Shown: one piece after another, positions 49,734 through 58,502 of the stretch | How the letters are laid out: each line of letters starts with the position of its first letter | How positions within the stretch are numbered: position 1 is the stretch's first letter | From: Lysobacterales bacterium | GTDB lineage: Bacteria; Pseudomonadota; Gammaproteobacteria; Xanthomonadales; Xanthomonadaceae | Direction: 5' to 3' | Assembly: GCA_017302135.1 (NCBI GenBank) | Contig: JAFLDZ010000006.1 | Location: forward strand, 62,001-126,000 | Length of the DNA stretch: 64,000 nucleotides | The notes under the pieces: model-generated | Told to the model about the DNA's origin: nothing | Databases searched by the model: none | What the model saw: only the letters and a program-made list of their open reading frames with translations | Position numbers and translations under genes: made by a program

Positions 49734-50684
49734 TCATCTTTTCGATTTCGACGCTTTCTCGTCTTTCTGCTTCGCGGTTTTCTCGACGGTGGCGTTTGTG
49801 TTCTGCACCGGCGCGGGAATGGTGTAAACCACCTTCGGGCCCGGCACCAACTGCGACTGCCAAGCCTGCAGGCGCGGCAGGATCTGTTTGCCGATCTCGA
49901 TCTGCGGCCGAGAGGGCCGGAAATCCTCGGCGTCCTCGCGTGCGGCGATGCGCGTTTTCGCGCTCTCGAATGCGGCGACGAAATCGGTGGTTTCGTTCAG
50001 CGCTTCGATGAGCCAGGCTCGGCCGAAATAGGTCGCGTCGGAATCCGCGCCGCAGCCGAATGACGGCCGGTTCTTGTGCGAGGCGGTGAGGATCAGGGTG
50101 TTCTCGTTCTTCAACGCGGACACGAAGCCGCCGGAATAGCAGGCGGAAATCACCAGCACGCGATTGCGGATGCCGGCATCGTCGAGCGCCGCGCGCAATT
50201 CGCGCGGATCGATCAGATCGAAATAACTCGGCGGCATCTGCACGAACAGCTGATGCTGCGGCGTGCCGTGCATGGTCATGAACAGCAGCAGCACATCCTG
50301 CTCGGGGTCCATCGTCTTGCCGATCCCCGCCAGCGCGGCGCGCAGGTTCTCCAGCGTCGCCAGCGGCTTCGGTACGCGATCGAGACTGTCCTCATGATTG
50401 ATCAGCGTCATCACGCGACCGCGCGCGCCGAAACGCTCGGTCATCAGCGTATCGAGGTAGGCGGTCTCGTTGCGGAACACATCCTCGGTGCTGTCGCCGC
50501 CGACACCCACGACGTACAGATCCGGCACACCCGGGCGCTGCGGTGCGAGCGCGCTCAGCGCGGAGGCGAGCATCGCACGCTGACGTTCGCGCAGCACCGG
50601 GTCGGTGAGTCCTTTCGCGACGACGCTGTCGGTGACGCAGAGCATCGCCAGCACGCACAGCAGCAGGCAGCGCAGACGGGTCAT
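49734..50684 (-). CDS. C13 (legumain/caspase-like) peptidase family protein
   Basis: This 316-aa exported protein has a signal peptide (cleavage near VVA) and a caspase-haemoglobinase fold domain. The catalytic dyad is visible as His in [10 protein letters not shown] and Cys in [10 protein letters not shown] Lys/Glu-rich tail ends the protein. In the family it cleaves after Asn/Asp or acts in GPI-transamidase-like roles; its bacterial substrate is unknown. Its ATG overlaps the mtnC stop (ATGA), an unexpected pairing. Confidence 0.88.
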   Translation of the reverse strand: MTRLRCLLLCVLAMLCVTDSVVAKGLTDPVLRERQRAMLASALSALAPQRPGVPDLYVVGVGGDSTEDVFRNETAYLDTLMTERFGARGRVMTLINHEDSLDRVPKPLATLENLRAALAGIGKTMDPEQDVLLLFMTMHGTPQHQLFVQMPPSYFDLIDPRELRAALDDAGIRNRVLVISACYSGGFVSALKNENTLILTASHKNRPSFGCGADSDATYFGRAWLIEALNETTDFVAAFESAKTRIAAREDAEDFRPSRPQIEIGKQILPRLQAWQSQLVPGPKVVYTIPAPVQNTNATVEKTAKQKDEKASKSKR

Positions 50685-51412
50685 GGCGCGGGCGCGACTC
50701 CTTCGTCAGCGATGTCTTCGGGGTCGATCCGGTCGAAACGCTCGGCGCGCGGATGGCCGTGGGTGGCAGCGTCGAATCGCGGCTGCGGGTAATCCTCGAT
50801 GCGATCGACCAGCACCGTGCGCATGCCGGCCTCGCGCGCGGCGTCGAGTTCTTCGACCACATCGGACAGGAACAGGATGTCGCCGGCGGGACGGTCGAGC
50901 CGGCGCGCGATCTCGCGGTAGCTGCTGACCTCGCGCTTGTGCCCGACTTCGGTATCGAACCAGCCGCCGAACAGCGCGGTGAGGTCGCCGGCATCCGTGT
51001 GGCCGAAGAACAGTTTCTGCGCCGGCACCGAACCCGAGGAATACACTGCCAGCGGATATCCGGCGGCGTGCCACTGCCGCAGCATCGCCGCAGCATCGGG
51101 ATAGATGTGCGCGGTGAAATCGGCGCTGTCGTAGCCTTCGCCCCAGATCATGCCCTGCAGCGCTTTCAGCGCGGTGTGCTTGCGGTCTTCGTCGATCATC
51201 CCCTGCAGGATCTCGACGATCACATCGTCGCTGCAGACGGCGCCGTGCTCGGTCGCGACGGCATCCAGCCAGCGGCGCACGTCCTCGCGTTGCCCGTGCG
51301 CGCGAACGAATCCTGGCAGCGCCTTGCGCGCGTACGGAAACAGCACATCCTTCACGAACGAGATGCTGCTGGTGGTGCCTTCGATGTCGGTGAGGATCAG
51401 TGGAGTCGTCAT
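50681..51412 (-). CDS. mtnC: Enolase-phosphatase MtnC
   Basis: This 243-aa HAD enzyme converts diketo-methylthiopentyl-phosphate to acireductone in methionine salvage. Motif [22 protein letters not shown] is diagnostic, with [25 protein letters not shown] and [13 protein letters not shown]. It lies 13 nt after mtnD. Confidence 0.95.
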   Translation of the reverse strand: MTTPLILTDIEGTTSSISFVKDVLFPYARKALPGFVRAHGQREDVRRWLDAVATEHGAVCSDDVIVEILQGMIDEDRKHTALKALQGMIWGEGYDSADFTAHIYPDAAAMLRQWHAAGYPLAVYSSGSVPAQKLFFGHTDAGDLTALFGGWFDTEVGHKREVSSYREIARRLDRPAGDILFLSDVVEELDAAREAGMRTVLVDRIEDYPQPRFDAATHGHPRAERFDRIDPEDIADEGVAPAP

Positions 51413-51425
51413 CGGGAAGGCGGGT

Positions 51426-51983
51426 TCAGTTTGCCGGAGTCATTTCATAACGCGGAAACCGCTGCGCGATGTCCGTCCCCGTGAAATGCCCGACCCAGCC
51501 GTCCGGCTGCTGGAAGAAGCGGATCGCGACGAAGCTCGGCGCCGGGCCCATGTCGAACCAGTGGGTGGTGGCATCGGGCACCGAGATCAGATCGCCGGCT
51601 TCGCAGAGGACTTCATAGACCTTGCCGTCGACGTGCAGGCTGAACAGCCCGGAGCCGGCGACGAAGAAGCGCACTTCGTCTTCCTTGTGGAGATGCTCGT
51701 CGAGGAATTTTGCGCGCATCGCCTCGCGGTTCGGGTTGTCCGGCGCGATGCTGACGACATCGATCGTGGTGAAGCCGCGCTCGGCGCTGATCCGGTCGAT
51801 GTCCGTTTGATAGGCGGCGATGATCGCTTCGGACGGGTCGCCGGGCTGGATCGGCTGCGTCGTGCGCCACTGCTCGAAATCCACGCCGATCGTCGACAGC
51901 GTTTCGGCGATCGTCGCGTGGTCGTGGGCGATCGACAGCGGGGCGTCGGGGCGGTCGTCGGCGAAGATGCGCAGGCGGCTCAT
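51426..51983 (-). CDS. mtnD: Acireductone dioxygenase
   Basis: This 185-aa cupin oxidises acireductone in methionine salvage (the Fe form gives ketomethylthiobutyrate). The metal ligands are in [11 protein letters not shown] (His, His, Glu) and TTHWFDMG (His). It lies in the mtnB-mtnD-mtnC order on minus. Confidence 0.95.
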   Translation of the reverse strand: MSRLRIFADDRPDAPLSIAHDHATIAETLSTIGVDFEQWRTTQPIQPGDPSEAIIAAYQTDIDRISAERGFTTIDVVSIAPDNPNREAMRAKFLDEHLHKEDEVRFFVAGSGLFSLHVDGKVYEVLCEAGDLISVPDATTHWFDMGPAPSFVAIRFFQQPDGWVGHFTGTDIAQRFPRYEMTPAN

Positions 51984-52061
51984 GGCGGGTTGTCCTTGAA
52001 AGCGACGTGGGTCGGGTGACTATGGGGGAGGGTGGAGCATGGATCAATGTCGTTGAGGTTT

Positions 52062-52091
52062 TGTGGGAACGGCTGGTCAGCCCCTCCCACA
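52062..52091. repeat. REP-like palindrome between mtnB and mtnD
   Basis: TGTGGGA (52062-52068) mirrors TCCCACA (52085-52091), with inner GGCTG/CAGCC. It resembles the GTGGGAG-type element at 2.25 kb. Confidence 0.7.
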
Positions 52092-52095
52092 GCGA

Positions 52096-52731
52096 TCATC
52101 CACGCAGACGCAGCAGATCCAGCTCGCAGCCCAGCAGGAACTCGAACGCATCCAGATGCCGCCGTGCCTCGGCCATCGTCCGGCCCCAGGCGTACAGGCC
52201 ATGACCATCGATCAGATAGCCCCACATCGGGCCGGCGTCGAGCAGGGTTTCGACCTGCGCCGCCAGCGCCGGCATGTCCTGGGTGTTCGGCAGCACCGGC
52301 AGATCCAGTTCGGTCTCGTGGGTGTGGTTGCCGGCGAACGCCTTCAGCAGTTCGTAGCCTTCCAGATGCACCCTGCCGGCGTTGCCGTACAGCCGCGAGG
52401 CGACGGTCTGGTTGTGCGAATGGGTGTGCAGCACGCAGCCAATCTCCGGAAACCGCCGGTAGAGCTGGGTATGGAGCAGGGTTTCGGCGGAGGGCCGGTG
52501 GTCGCTGCCGACGGCGCGGCCATCGAAGTCGACGACCATGATGTCATCGCGGGTCAGGCGGCCCTTGTCGCGGCCGGAAACGGTGATCGCGGCGTGACGG
52601 TCGTCGAGGCGCTGGGAGAAATTGCTGCTGGTGGCGGGCGTCCAGCCGGCGACGGCCAGCTCGCGGATGTTGGCGATGAGTTCGTCGGCCAGCACCTGCA
52701 GCCGTGCGGTGTCGTAGGGGGCGATGTTCAT
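52096..52731 (-). CDS. mtnB: Methylthioribulose-1-phosphate dehydratase
   Basis: This 211-aa class II aldolase-family enzyme dehydrates methylthioribulose 1-phosphate. It has [12 protein letters not shown], zinc ligands in VLHTHSHNQ, and [17 protein letters not shown] 52731 matches the family start; the open frame extends far upstream without similarity. It lies 112 nt upstream of mtnD, separated by a REP element. Confidence 0.95.
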   Translation of the reverse strand: MNIAPYDTARLQVLADELIANIRELAVAGWTPATSSNFSQRLDDRHAAITVSGRDKGRLTRDDIMVVDFDGRAVGSDHRPSAETLLHTQLYRRFPEIGCVLHTHSHNQTVASRLYGNAGRVHLEGYELLKAFAGNHTHETELDLPVLPNTQDMPALAAQVETLLDAGPMWGYLIDGHGLYAWGRTMAEARRHLDAFEFLLGCELDLLRLRG

Positions 52732-52933
52732 GGCGGGAAGTGTAGCGGAAGGCGTCGTTGGTTCTTGGCCAGAATGAGAACAATTCCTGTTCGTGCGACG
52801 GGAAAAACAGCTTGGTAGCATGCGCGCAGCCGGGACGCTGAATGGCACGCTGCGGCTTGATCCAGCGCAAGGCCGACGCCCTCGCCATGGCCCGATAATC
52901 GTCTCCATCTCTCCCACAACACGGTGCTCTCCC

Positions 52934-53281
52934 ATGTCACAAGATATTTCCCGTCGCCGTTTCCTGACCATCGCCGTCGTCGCTGCGGCCAGCGCTCCGC
53001 TCGCACTGCGTTCGCTCAGCGCCGAAGCCGCTGCCCCGGCACCCGCTGCCGCTGCCAAGCCGCTGCCCAAGCTCGCCCTGACCGACGCGACCGCCAAGGC
53101 GCTGGCCTACGCTGAAGACGCCACGAAAGTGAAGCACGCCGCATTCAAGGCCGGCAGCAACTGCGCCAACTGCAACTTCTACAAAGGCGCGAAAGGCTCG
53201 GCCAGCGGCCCGTGCACCCTGTTCCCGAAGAACAGCGTCGTCTCCAAAGGCTGGTGCAGCGCGTGGGCGAAGAAAGTCTGA
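52934..53281 (+). CDS. High-potential iron-sulfur protein (HiPIP)
   Basis: This 115-aa periplasmic electron carrier has a twin-arginine signal ([16 protein letters not shown]) and the four 4Fe-4S cysteines in [17 protein letters not shown] and KGWCSAW. HiPIPs shuttle electrons from the bc1 complex to periplasmic acceptors; the partner here is unknown. ATG 52934 is chosen because the Tat motif follows directly. It is divergent from mtnB and ends at a strong terminator. Confidence 0.95.
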   Translation: MSQDISRRRFLTIAVVAAASAPLALRSLSAEAAAPAPAAAAKPLPKLALTDATAKALAYAEDATKVKHAAFKAGSNCANCNFYKGAKGSASGPCTLFPKNSVVSKGWCSAWAKKV

Positions 53282-53304
53282 TCCGCAAAATTTCGCGGGC
53301 ATAA

Positions 53305-53337
53305 AAAACGGCGCGGAATTCCGCGCCGTTTTCGTTT
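53305..53337. terminator. Bidirectional terminator (28-bp palindrome)
   Basis: AAAACGGCGCGGAA (53305-53318) is followed directly by its reverse complement (53319-53332). It has T- and A-rich flanks on both sides and separates convergent HiPIP and permease genes. Confidence 0.85.
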
Positions 53338-53367
53338 CAGTAACTGCTCCGGCATTGCGGCCGGGAA

Positions 53368-54909
53368 TTACGGGCCCGGATCGGGGCCCACGCGCACCAG
53401 CGGGTCGGCCGGCAGCTTTTCGCCATGGCCATGCAGCAAGGCTTCGTTGCCCGGAGCCATGTGGCTGCGCTTGCGGGCATAGATGAAGTAGATGATCAGA
53501 CCGATCACCGCCCAGATGCAGAAGAACTTGATGGTCGGGTTCCAGCCCAGGCTGAAGAACAGCAGCACGCAGCCGCCCATCGCCAGCGGGCCGACGAGCC
53601 AGATCAGCGGCGTGCGGAAAGGACGCAGGCGGGCCGGATCGGTGCGGCGCAGGATCATCACGCCTGCTGCCACCATGAAGAACGCGAACAGCGTGCCGGC
53701 ATTCGAGATGTCGGCCAGGATGTCCACCGGGAACACCGCAGCGAAGCAGGCAACGAAGATGCCGGTGATCCAGGTGACGACGTGCGGCGTGTGGTACTTC
53801 GGATGCACCTTCGAGAATGTCGCCGGCATCAGTCCGTCGCGCGACATCGTGAACAGGATGCGGGTCTGGCCGAACATCATCATCAGCACCACCGAAGGCA
53901 GCGCCAGGATCGCGGCGCCGGCGACCAGGTCGCCGATTCTCGGCCAGCCGATCTCGCGCAGCACGAACGCCAGCGGTTCCTTCGACATCGACAGTGGGCC
54001 ACCCGGCTGCGCGCCCAGCGCACCGACCGCTGCGTAAGCCACCAGCAGGTAGAAGACCGTGCAGATGGCGAGCGAACCGATCAAACCGATCGGAATATTT
54101 CGGTTCGGGTTTTTGGTCTCCTCCGCAGCGGTGGAGACTGCGTCGAAGCCGACGTAAGCGAAGAAGATCGATGCCGCGGCCCCCAGCACGCCCACGCCCG
54201 ACAGCGGCGTGCCCCAGCCATTGGGCAGCATCGGCGTGAAGTTGGCGCTGTCCACTGCCGGGAAGGCCAGTGCGATGAACGCGGCCAGGGCCACGATCTT
54301 GATCATCACCAGCACCGCAGTGACCTTGGCGGATTTGGACGTGCCCATCACCAGCAGCCAGGTGACCAGCAGCGCGAGCATGAACGCGATCAGGTTGAAG
54401 CCGCCCTTGTGGGTCACGCCATCGACCATGTGCACGGAGGTGACGCCATCGACGTGCTCGGTGTAGAACGGGCCGGCGGTCAGGAAATCGGGTAGTCCCA
54501 TCCCGTGGAAGGCGAGGAAACCGTTGGCGTAACCGGACCATCCCACCGAAACCGCACCGGCTGCGACTGCATATTCGAGAATCAGCGCCCAGCCGACCAT
54601 CCATGCGATGAGTTCGCCCAGCACTGCATACGAATAGGTGTACGCGGAGCCGGAGACCGGCACCATCGCCGCGATTTCGGAATAGATCAGCGCGGTCAAC
54701 GCGCAGACGATACCGGCGATCACGAACGAATACATCATGCCGGGACCGGCCTTGTTGGCGGCGACGGCGGTGAGGACGAAGATACCGGTGCCGATCACGG
54801 CGCCGACACCCAGCATGGTCAGGTCGAACGCGCCGAGCTGGCGCTTCAGCGATCGCTTTTCGGCGGTCGCCAGAATCAGATCGAGTGGCTTCTTGCGCTG
54901 GAACAGCAT
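53368..54909 (-). CDS. APC-family amino acid permease
   Basis: This 513-aa integral membrane protein has about 12-14 hydrophobic helices and APC hallmarks: GVGAVIGTGIFVLTA in helix 1, SGSAYTYSY, FFAYVGFDAVSTAAEETKNP and the helix-8 region. It resembles the cationic amino acid transporter/YhdG branch. ATG 54909 has GGGAG upstream on minus. The substrate is not determinable. Confidence 0.9.
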   Translation of the reverse strand: MLFQRKKPLDLILATAEKRSLKRQLGAFDLTMLGVGAVIGTGIFVLTAVAANKAGPGMMYSFVIAGIVCALTALIYSEIAAMVPVSGSAYTYSYAVLGELIAWMVGWALILEYAVAAGAVSVGWSGYANGFLAFHGMGLPDFLTAGPFYTEHVDGVTSVHMVDGVTHKGGFNLIAFMLALLVTWLLVMGTSKSAKVTAVLVMIKIVALAAFIALAFPAVDSANFTPMLPNGWGTPLSGVGVLGAAASIFFAYVGFDAVSTAAEETKNPNRNIPIGLIGSLAICTVFYLLVAYAAVGALGAQPGGPLSMSKEPLAFVLREIGWPRIGDLVAGAAILALPSVVLMMMFGQTRILFTMSRDGLMPATFSKVHPKYHTPHVVTWITGIFVACFAAVFPVDILADISNAGTLFAFFMVAAGVMILRRTDPARLRPFRTPLIWLVGPLAMGGCVLLFFSLGWNPTIKFFCIWAVIGLIIYFIYARKRSHMAPGNEALLHGHGEKLPADPLVRVGPDPGP

Positions 54910-55093
54910 TGAAAACTCCCCGGAAAGGCTTGCGAAAGTCGCCGACGGTGGATGCCGGCACGGTAACTTGGCGACCATACCCGGCCAGCCGTCATGGCAC
55001 AAGTTCAGTTTCGGGCAGGCGGGCACCAGGTCTCGGCGCCGATGTGTGCCGCAGGCGATAATCCGCATCGACCCGTCGATGGTGCGCCGCAGC

Positions 55094-55654
55094 ATGAATC
55101 ACATCGCCTCACTCGCCCCGTCGCTTGCGGCGGCTTTCGCCGAATACGACCGCGCGTGGCCGCAGGAGGGCGGCGCAGGCGCGATGTTCCTGGCGCTGCT
55201 CGGCGATGCGGAAGATCCCTTCGCGCGTGCGCGTCTGACCGGCCACTTCACCGCTTCGGCCTGGCTGGTCGACGGGACCGGCGAACGTCTGCTGATGACC
55301 CATCACCGCAAGCTCGACCGCTGGCTGCAGCTCGGCGGCCACGCCGATGGCGATCGCGACCTGGCGGCGGTGGCGCTGCGCGAGGCCGAGGAGGAGTCGG
55401 GGCTGAGCGATCTGGTGGTGTTGCCGGAGATCTTCGATCTGGACCGGCACTGGATTCCCGAACGCGGTGATGTGCCGGGGCATTGGCATTACGACGTGCG
55501 TTACGTGGTGCGCGCGACCGGCAGCGAGGATTTCGTGGTCAGCGACGAATCGCATGCGCTGGCGTGGCGCGGCATCGTGGGGTTGCGCGACGATCCGGGT
55601 CTCGATCCCTCAATCGCGCGCATGCGCACGAAATGGGTGAGCAAGCACGCTTAG
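55094..55654 (+). CDS. NUDIX hydrolase
   Basis: This 186-aa protein has a NUDIX box, GHADGDRDLAAVAL followed by REAEEESGL; the first conserved Glu of the box is Arg here, while the REUxEExGU metal-binding core is intact. Family members hydrolyse nucleoside-diphosphate derivatives; the substrate is unknown. Upstream in-frame ATG/GTG alternatives exist. It is divergent from the permease. Confidence 0.85.
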   Translation: MNHIASLAPSLAAAFAEYDRAWPQEGGAGAMFLALLGDAEDPFARARLTGHFTASAWLVDGTGERLLMTHHRKLDRWLQLGGHADGDRDLAAVALREAEEESGLSDLVVLPEIFDLDRHWIPERGDVPGHWHYDVRYVVRATGSEDFVVSDESHALAWRGIVGLRDDPGLDPSIARMRTKWVSKHA

Positions 55655-55691
55655 TCGATGCCCTATCGGCATCGACTGTGCCTGCGAACGC
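55654..55691. repeat. 38-bp direct repeat, copy 1, with hairpin
   Basis: It begins at the last base of the NUDIX gene and contains the stem GTCGATGCC/GGCATCGAC (55654-55662, 55668-55676). An identical copy starts at 55762. Confidence 0.85.
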
Positions 55692-55761
55692 CCGGCCAAG
55701 GATGGCCGGGCCGGGCGATCCGGAAGATGCAGAGGCCGCGCCAGGGATGGCATCGGGTTGC

Positions 55762-55799
55762 GTCGATGCCCTATCGGCATCGACTGTGCCTGCGAACGC
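55762..55799. repeat. 38-bp direct repeat, copy 2, with hairpin
   Basis: This copy is identical to 55654-55691, 108 bp away, with the same hairpin at 55762-55784. Between the copies lies another hairpin (CCGGCC/GGCCGG near 55693-55710). Confidence 0.85.
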
Positions 55800-55810
55800 A
55801 GGCGTGCCGG

Positions 55811-56221
55811 CTATTCGATGTTGCTTTCCAGCGCGCCAAGCGTCGCGCTGACGGCGGCATCGTCGCGGTAGCGGGTGCGCAGCCGCAGCAGTTCGGCATC
55901 GGTGCCAGTGCACAGTTCACGCACCGCCGTTTCGATCTGGCGGCGGCGTTCCCCGTCCGGGTCATTGGCGGGTTCCGGGATGGGCTCGCCGCGAAAATGA
56001 TCGCAGCCCTCGCGTTGATCGAGGAACAGGCGCACTTCGTGCGGATAGTCGCACCAGTTCGGCCGACTCCTCGGTGCGTCCGGCACTTCGCACAGCGAGC
56101 GCTCGCGCAGGCTCAGATGCCCTTCCGGCCGCGGATCTTCGAATGTCGCGAACGGCTGGGCGGCACAGCCACCCAGCGCGAACACGGCCAACACCGTCAG
56201 CGGATGCCGTTTCATCGTCAT
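55811..56221 (-). CDS. Small lipoprotein, unknown function
   Basis: This 136-aa protein has a short lipoprotein signal (LAVFALGGC), then a charged soluble part with four Cys (RSLCEVPD, NWCDYPHE, EGCDHF, RELCTG) and an Arg/Glu-rich helical C-terminus. No domain is recognised. The ATG at 56221 overlaps the efpL stop; a second ATG at 56215 is equally plausible. Probably co-transcribed with efpL. Confidence 0.75.
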   Translation of the reverse strand: MTMKRHPLTVLAVFALGGCAAQPFATFEDPRPEGHLSLRERSLCEVPDAPRSRPNWCDYPHEVRLFLDQREGCDHFRGEPIPEPANDPDGERRRQIETAVRELCTGTDAELLRLRTRYRDDAAVSATLGALESNIE

Positions 56222-56787
56222 TATTCCGCGCGGCCGCCGAACTCGCCGGTGGTGGTGTTGACCCACACCTTCTCGCCGTTGGTGATGTACTCCGGCACCT
56301 GGATCTCGATGCCGGTGTTGAGCTTCGCCGGCTTCGGGCGTTTGGTCGCGGTGCCGCCCTTGAGTTCCGGCGGCGTTTCGACCACTTCCAGGATCACGCT
56401 TTGCGGCAGTTGCAGCGCCACCGGCGCGTCATCGATCACCTGCACATAGCAGCCGGTGAGGCCATCGGTGATGTAGCCGGCACCGTCGCCGACGACATCG
56501 GCATCGAGCATGTACGGCGTGTAGTCCTCGTCGTCGAGGAACACGAACGCATCGCCGTCCTTGTAGGAATACGTGGCCTGACGCCGCGCCAGCTCCACTT
56601 CCTTCAGGTCGTCGTCGCCGCCGAGACTGAGGTCGAATTTGTTGCCACCGGGCACGCTGTACATCGTGAAACGGAATTTCACGTTGCCGCCGCGACCCTG
56701 CGGCGAACTGCGCTCGATATCGCGCACCTGGTACACGGTGCCGTTGTGTTCGACCACATTGCCTTTCTTGATGTCGTAAGCCTTCAT
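56221..56787 (-). CDS. efpL: Elongation factor P-like protein EfpL (YeiP)
   Basis: This 188-aa three-domain EF-P paralog has the KOW-like start [13 protein letters not shown], the loop [16 protein letters not shown] and [13 protein letters not shown], matching YeiP/EfpL rather than EF-P. It relieves ribosome stalling at proline and related motifs, without needing the EF-P lysine modification. REP palindromes lie upstream of its start. Confidence 0.92.
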   Translation of the reverse strand: MKAYDIKKGNVVEHNGTVYQVRDIERSSPQGRGGNVKFRFTMYSVPGGNKFDLSLGGDDDLKEVELARRQATYSYKDGDAFVFLDDEDYTPYMLDADVVGDGAGYITDGLTGCYVQVIDDAPVALQLPQSVILEVVETPPELKGGTATKRPKPAKLNTGIEIQVPEYITNGEKVWVNTTTGEFGGRAE

Positions 56788-56801
56788 TGCGTGGATTCCG
56801 T

Positions 56802-56823
56802 GTAGGGCGGGCTCAAGCCCGCC
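56802..56823 (+). repeat. GTAG-type REP, first of an inverted pair
   Basis: GTAG is followed by the dyad GGCGGGCT-CA-AGCCCGCC (56806-56823). It pairs in opposite orientation with the element at 56907-56928. Confidence 0.75.
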
Positions 56824-56906
56824 ATTGAGATTGATGCGTCGTGTGATTCGATGATCGATCGAATCAGCTTCGATCATTGCCTGTTGTGGTCGGAAGATGT
56901 CGTAAC

Positions 56907-56928
56907 GGCGGGCCCGGGCCCGCCCTAC
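56907..56928 (-). repeat. GTAG-type REP, second of an inverted pair
   Basis: The dyad GGCGGGCCC/GGGCCCGCC (56907-56924) ends with CTAC on plus, i.e. GTAG on minus. Together with 56802-56823 it forms a REP doublet of about 127 bp (REPIN-like) between efpL and the SDR gene. Confidence 0.75.
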
Positions 56929-56931
56929 GCA

Positions 56932-57702
56932 TTATTTCGGGGCCAACCGCGTCGCGCCATCGAGACGGATGGTTTCGCCATTCAAATAAGGGTTGCCGAG
57001 GATATACGCGACCAGGTCCGCGAATTCCTCCGGCTTGCCGAGGCGCGACGGAAACGGAATCGAAGCCGACAGCGATTGCTGCACCGACTCCGGCATGCCG
57101 TCGACCATCGGCGTCCAGAAAATGCCGGGGGCTACGGTCATGACGCGGATGCCGAAGCGGGCGAGTTCGCGCGCCATCGGCAGGGTCATGGCGACCACGC
57201 CACCCTTGCTGGCCGAATATGCTGCCTGACCGATCTGCCCTTCGTAGGCTGCGACCGAGGCGGTGTTGACGATCACGCCGCGCTCGCCGTCGACGCCCGG
57301 CGCGTTGTGCTGCATCACCGCTGCTGCGGCCTTGGCGACGTTGAAACTGCCGACCAGATTCACCATCACCGTGGTCTGGAACAGTGAGAGCGGCATCGCA
57401 CCGTCCCTGCCCAGCACGCGACCGGCGCCGATGATGCCGGCGCAGTTGATCGCGGCATTGAGACCGCCGAGAAAGGCATTCGCCGCATCGACGTTCGCGA
57501 CCACGCCAGCCTCATCGCTGACATCGGTGCGGAAGTAGCGGGCGTTGGCTTCGCCGAGTTCGGCGATGGCGGCGGTGCCCTTGTCGTCGTTGAGATCGAA
57601 CAGCGCGACCTTGCCGCCCTGGGCCACGAGATGTCGGGCGACGGCGAAGCCGAGGCCGGAAACGCCGCCGGTGATGATGGCGCGGGTCGAGGGAAGAAGC
57701 AT
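56932..57702 (-). CDS. SDR oxidoreductase (3-hydroxyacyl-CoA dehydrogenase type)
   Basis: This 256-aa classical short-chain dehydrogenase has the NAD site IITGGVSGLGFAVARH, NCAG, catalytic YSASK with the preceding Ser (NTASVAAYEG), and VAPGIFWTPM. The insertion and C-terminal pattern resemble HSD17B10-like type II 3-hydroxyacyl-CoA dehydrogenases. ATG 57702 starts right before the Rossmann fold. Probably monocistronic. Confidence 0.9.
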   Translation of the reverse strand: MLLPSTRAIITGGVSGLGFAVARHLVAQGGKVALFDLNDDKGTAAIAELGEANARYFRTDVSDEAGVVANVDAANAFLGGLNAAINCAGIIGAGRVLGRDGAMPLSLFQTTVMVNLVGSFNVAKAAAAVMQHNAPGVDGERGVIVNTASVAAYEGQIGQAAYSASKGGVVAMTLPMARELARFGIRVMTVAPGIFWTPMVDGMPESVQQSLSASIPFPSRLGKPEEFADLVAYILGNPYLNGETIRLDGATRLAPK

Positions 57703-57870
57703 CGCGGGATCCTGGGTCGGTCGAGACCCCGATTTTAGCGCACCGGCCCGGCCCGGCAGGCGCCCGCTGACCGGCCCGGGGCCCGCGACATTCCCGCGAA
57801 GGTCGTGATATACAGTCACCGGAAGCCGCAAGGCCGTTCGTCCCGCTGCACCGCAATACCCACAACTCTA

Positions 57871-57945
57871 TCCACCAGTCGTATCCAACGAGGAAGCTGT
57901 CATGGCTGATACGAGACTGAAGGCAGTGGCCACTGCCGAACGCCC
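57871..57945 (+). pseudogene. Leftover 5' end of an effector gene
   Basis: The stretch from a CCACC...GTATCCAACGAGGA leader through ATGGCTGATAC and GCAGTGGCCACTGCC closely matches the 5' flank and first 15 codons of the effector at 62598 (MAD-R-KAVATA in both). After codon 15 the similarity stops and the frame continues as low-complexity sequence to 58312. It looks like a truncated effector gene joined to unrelated DNA. Confidence 0.6.
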
Positions 57946-58502
57946 ACCGACCCTGTCTGTGGGCATTGGAGAGTCCGCAACGGCAGATGCCGTCGGCGAT
58001 TCTCAAAGGCCTGTTTTCTCCGGCATTCCTGCCGTGACCGCTTGCTGCGCGCAGCGCCTTCCGGGCCTCTCGCACCCCTTTTTCGCCCACACCTCCCCGC
58101 CCCAGCGCCCGATCTCCGTTCGGGCCGGTACCGCTCTGCGTTCTGGCGCCCCCCGCCAGCGTCAGGTGTTGCGGACCGGGCTCCCCCATTGCTGTCCAGT
58201 CCAAGCGCTTGGGGCGCCGCGGACGGATGCGCAGCGGGCGCGAGTCGCGCATGCCCCAGGGATGGTGTCGATGGGCGCGGACCGCGATCCCTCCATCGTC
58301 GAAGCCTGCTGAGCGGGGCCCGTCATGCGGCCGGTGATATGGAGCGTCCTCCGGGGCGCTGCGACCGCCGATCGATACGGGTTTCCTCCATGCTTCGATG
58401 GTGCGGGCGATCGACCTGCGGAAACCGCCGCAAGGCCTTCCGAAGTGTCGCCTTCCCGCACGGTCGCGTGTCCGGATTTTCCACACCAGGAGTTTTGAAA
58501 CG
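57946..58502. other. No gene recognised; possible decayed sequence
   Basis: Open frames occur on both strands, but none has family motifs or normal amino-acid composition (Arg/Pro/Ser-rich in every frame). The region links the effector 5' remnant to the next lipoprotein gene and may be rearranged or degenerate. Confidence 0.4.

Noticed and set aside
55654..55799. CRISPR array from the 38-bp repeats
   Set aside because: There are only two copies, the 108-bp interval is too long for a spacer, and no cas gene is nearby.
57902..58312. 136-aa protein beginning like the effector at 62598
   Set aside because: Only the first ~15 codons are effector-like; the rest is Pro/Arg/Ser-rich with no domain, so I list it as a truncated remnant instead of a gene.
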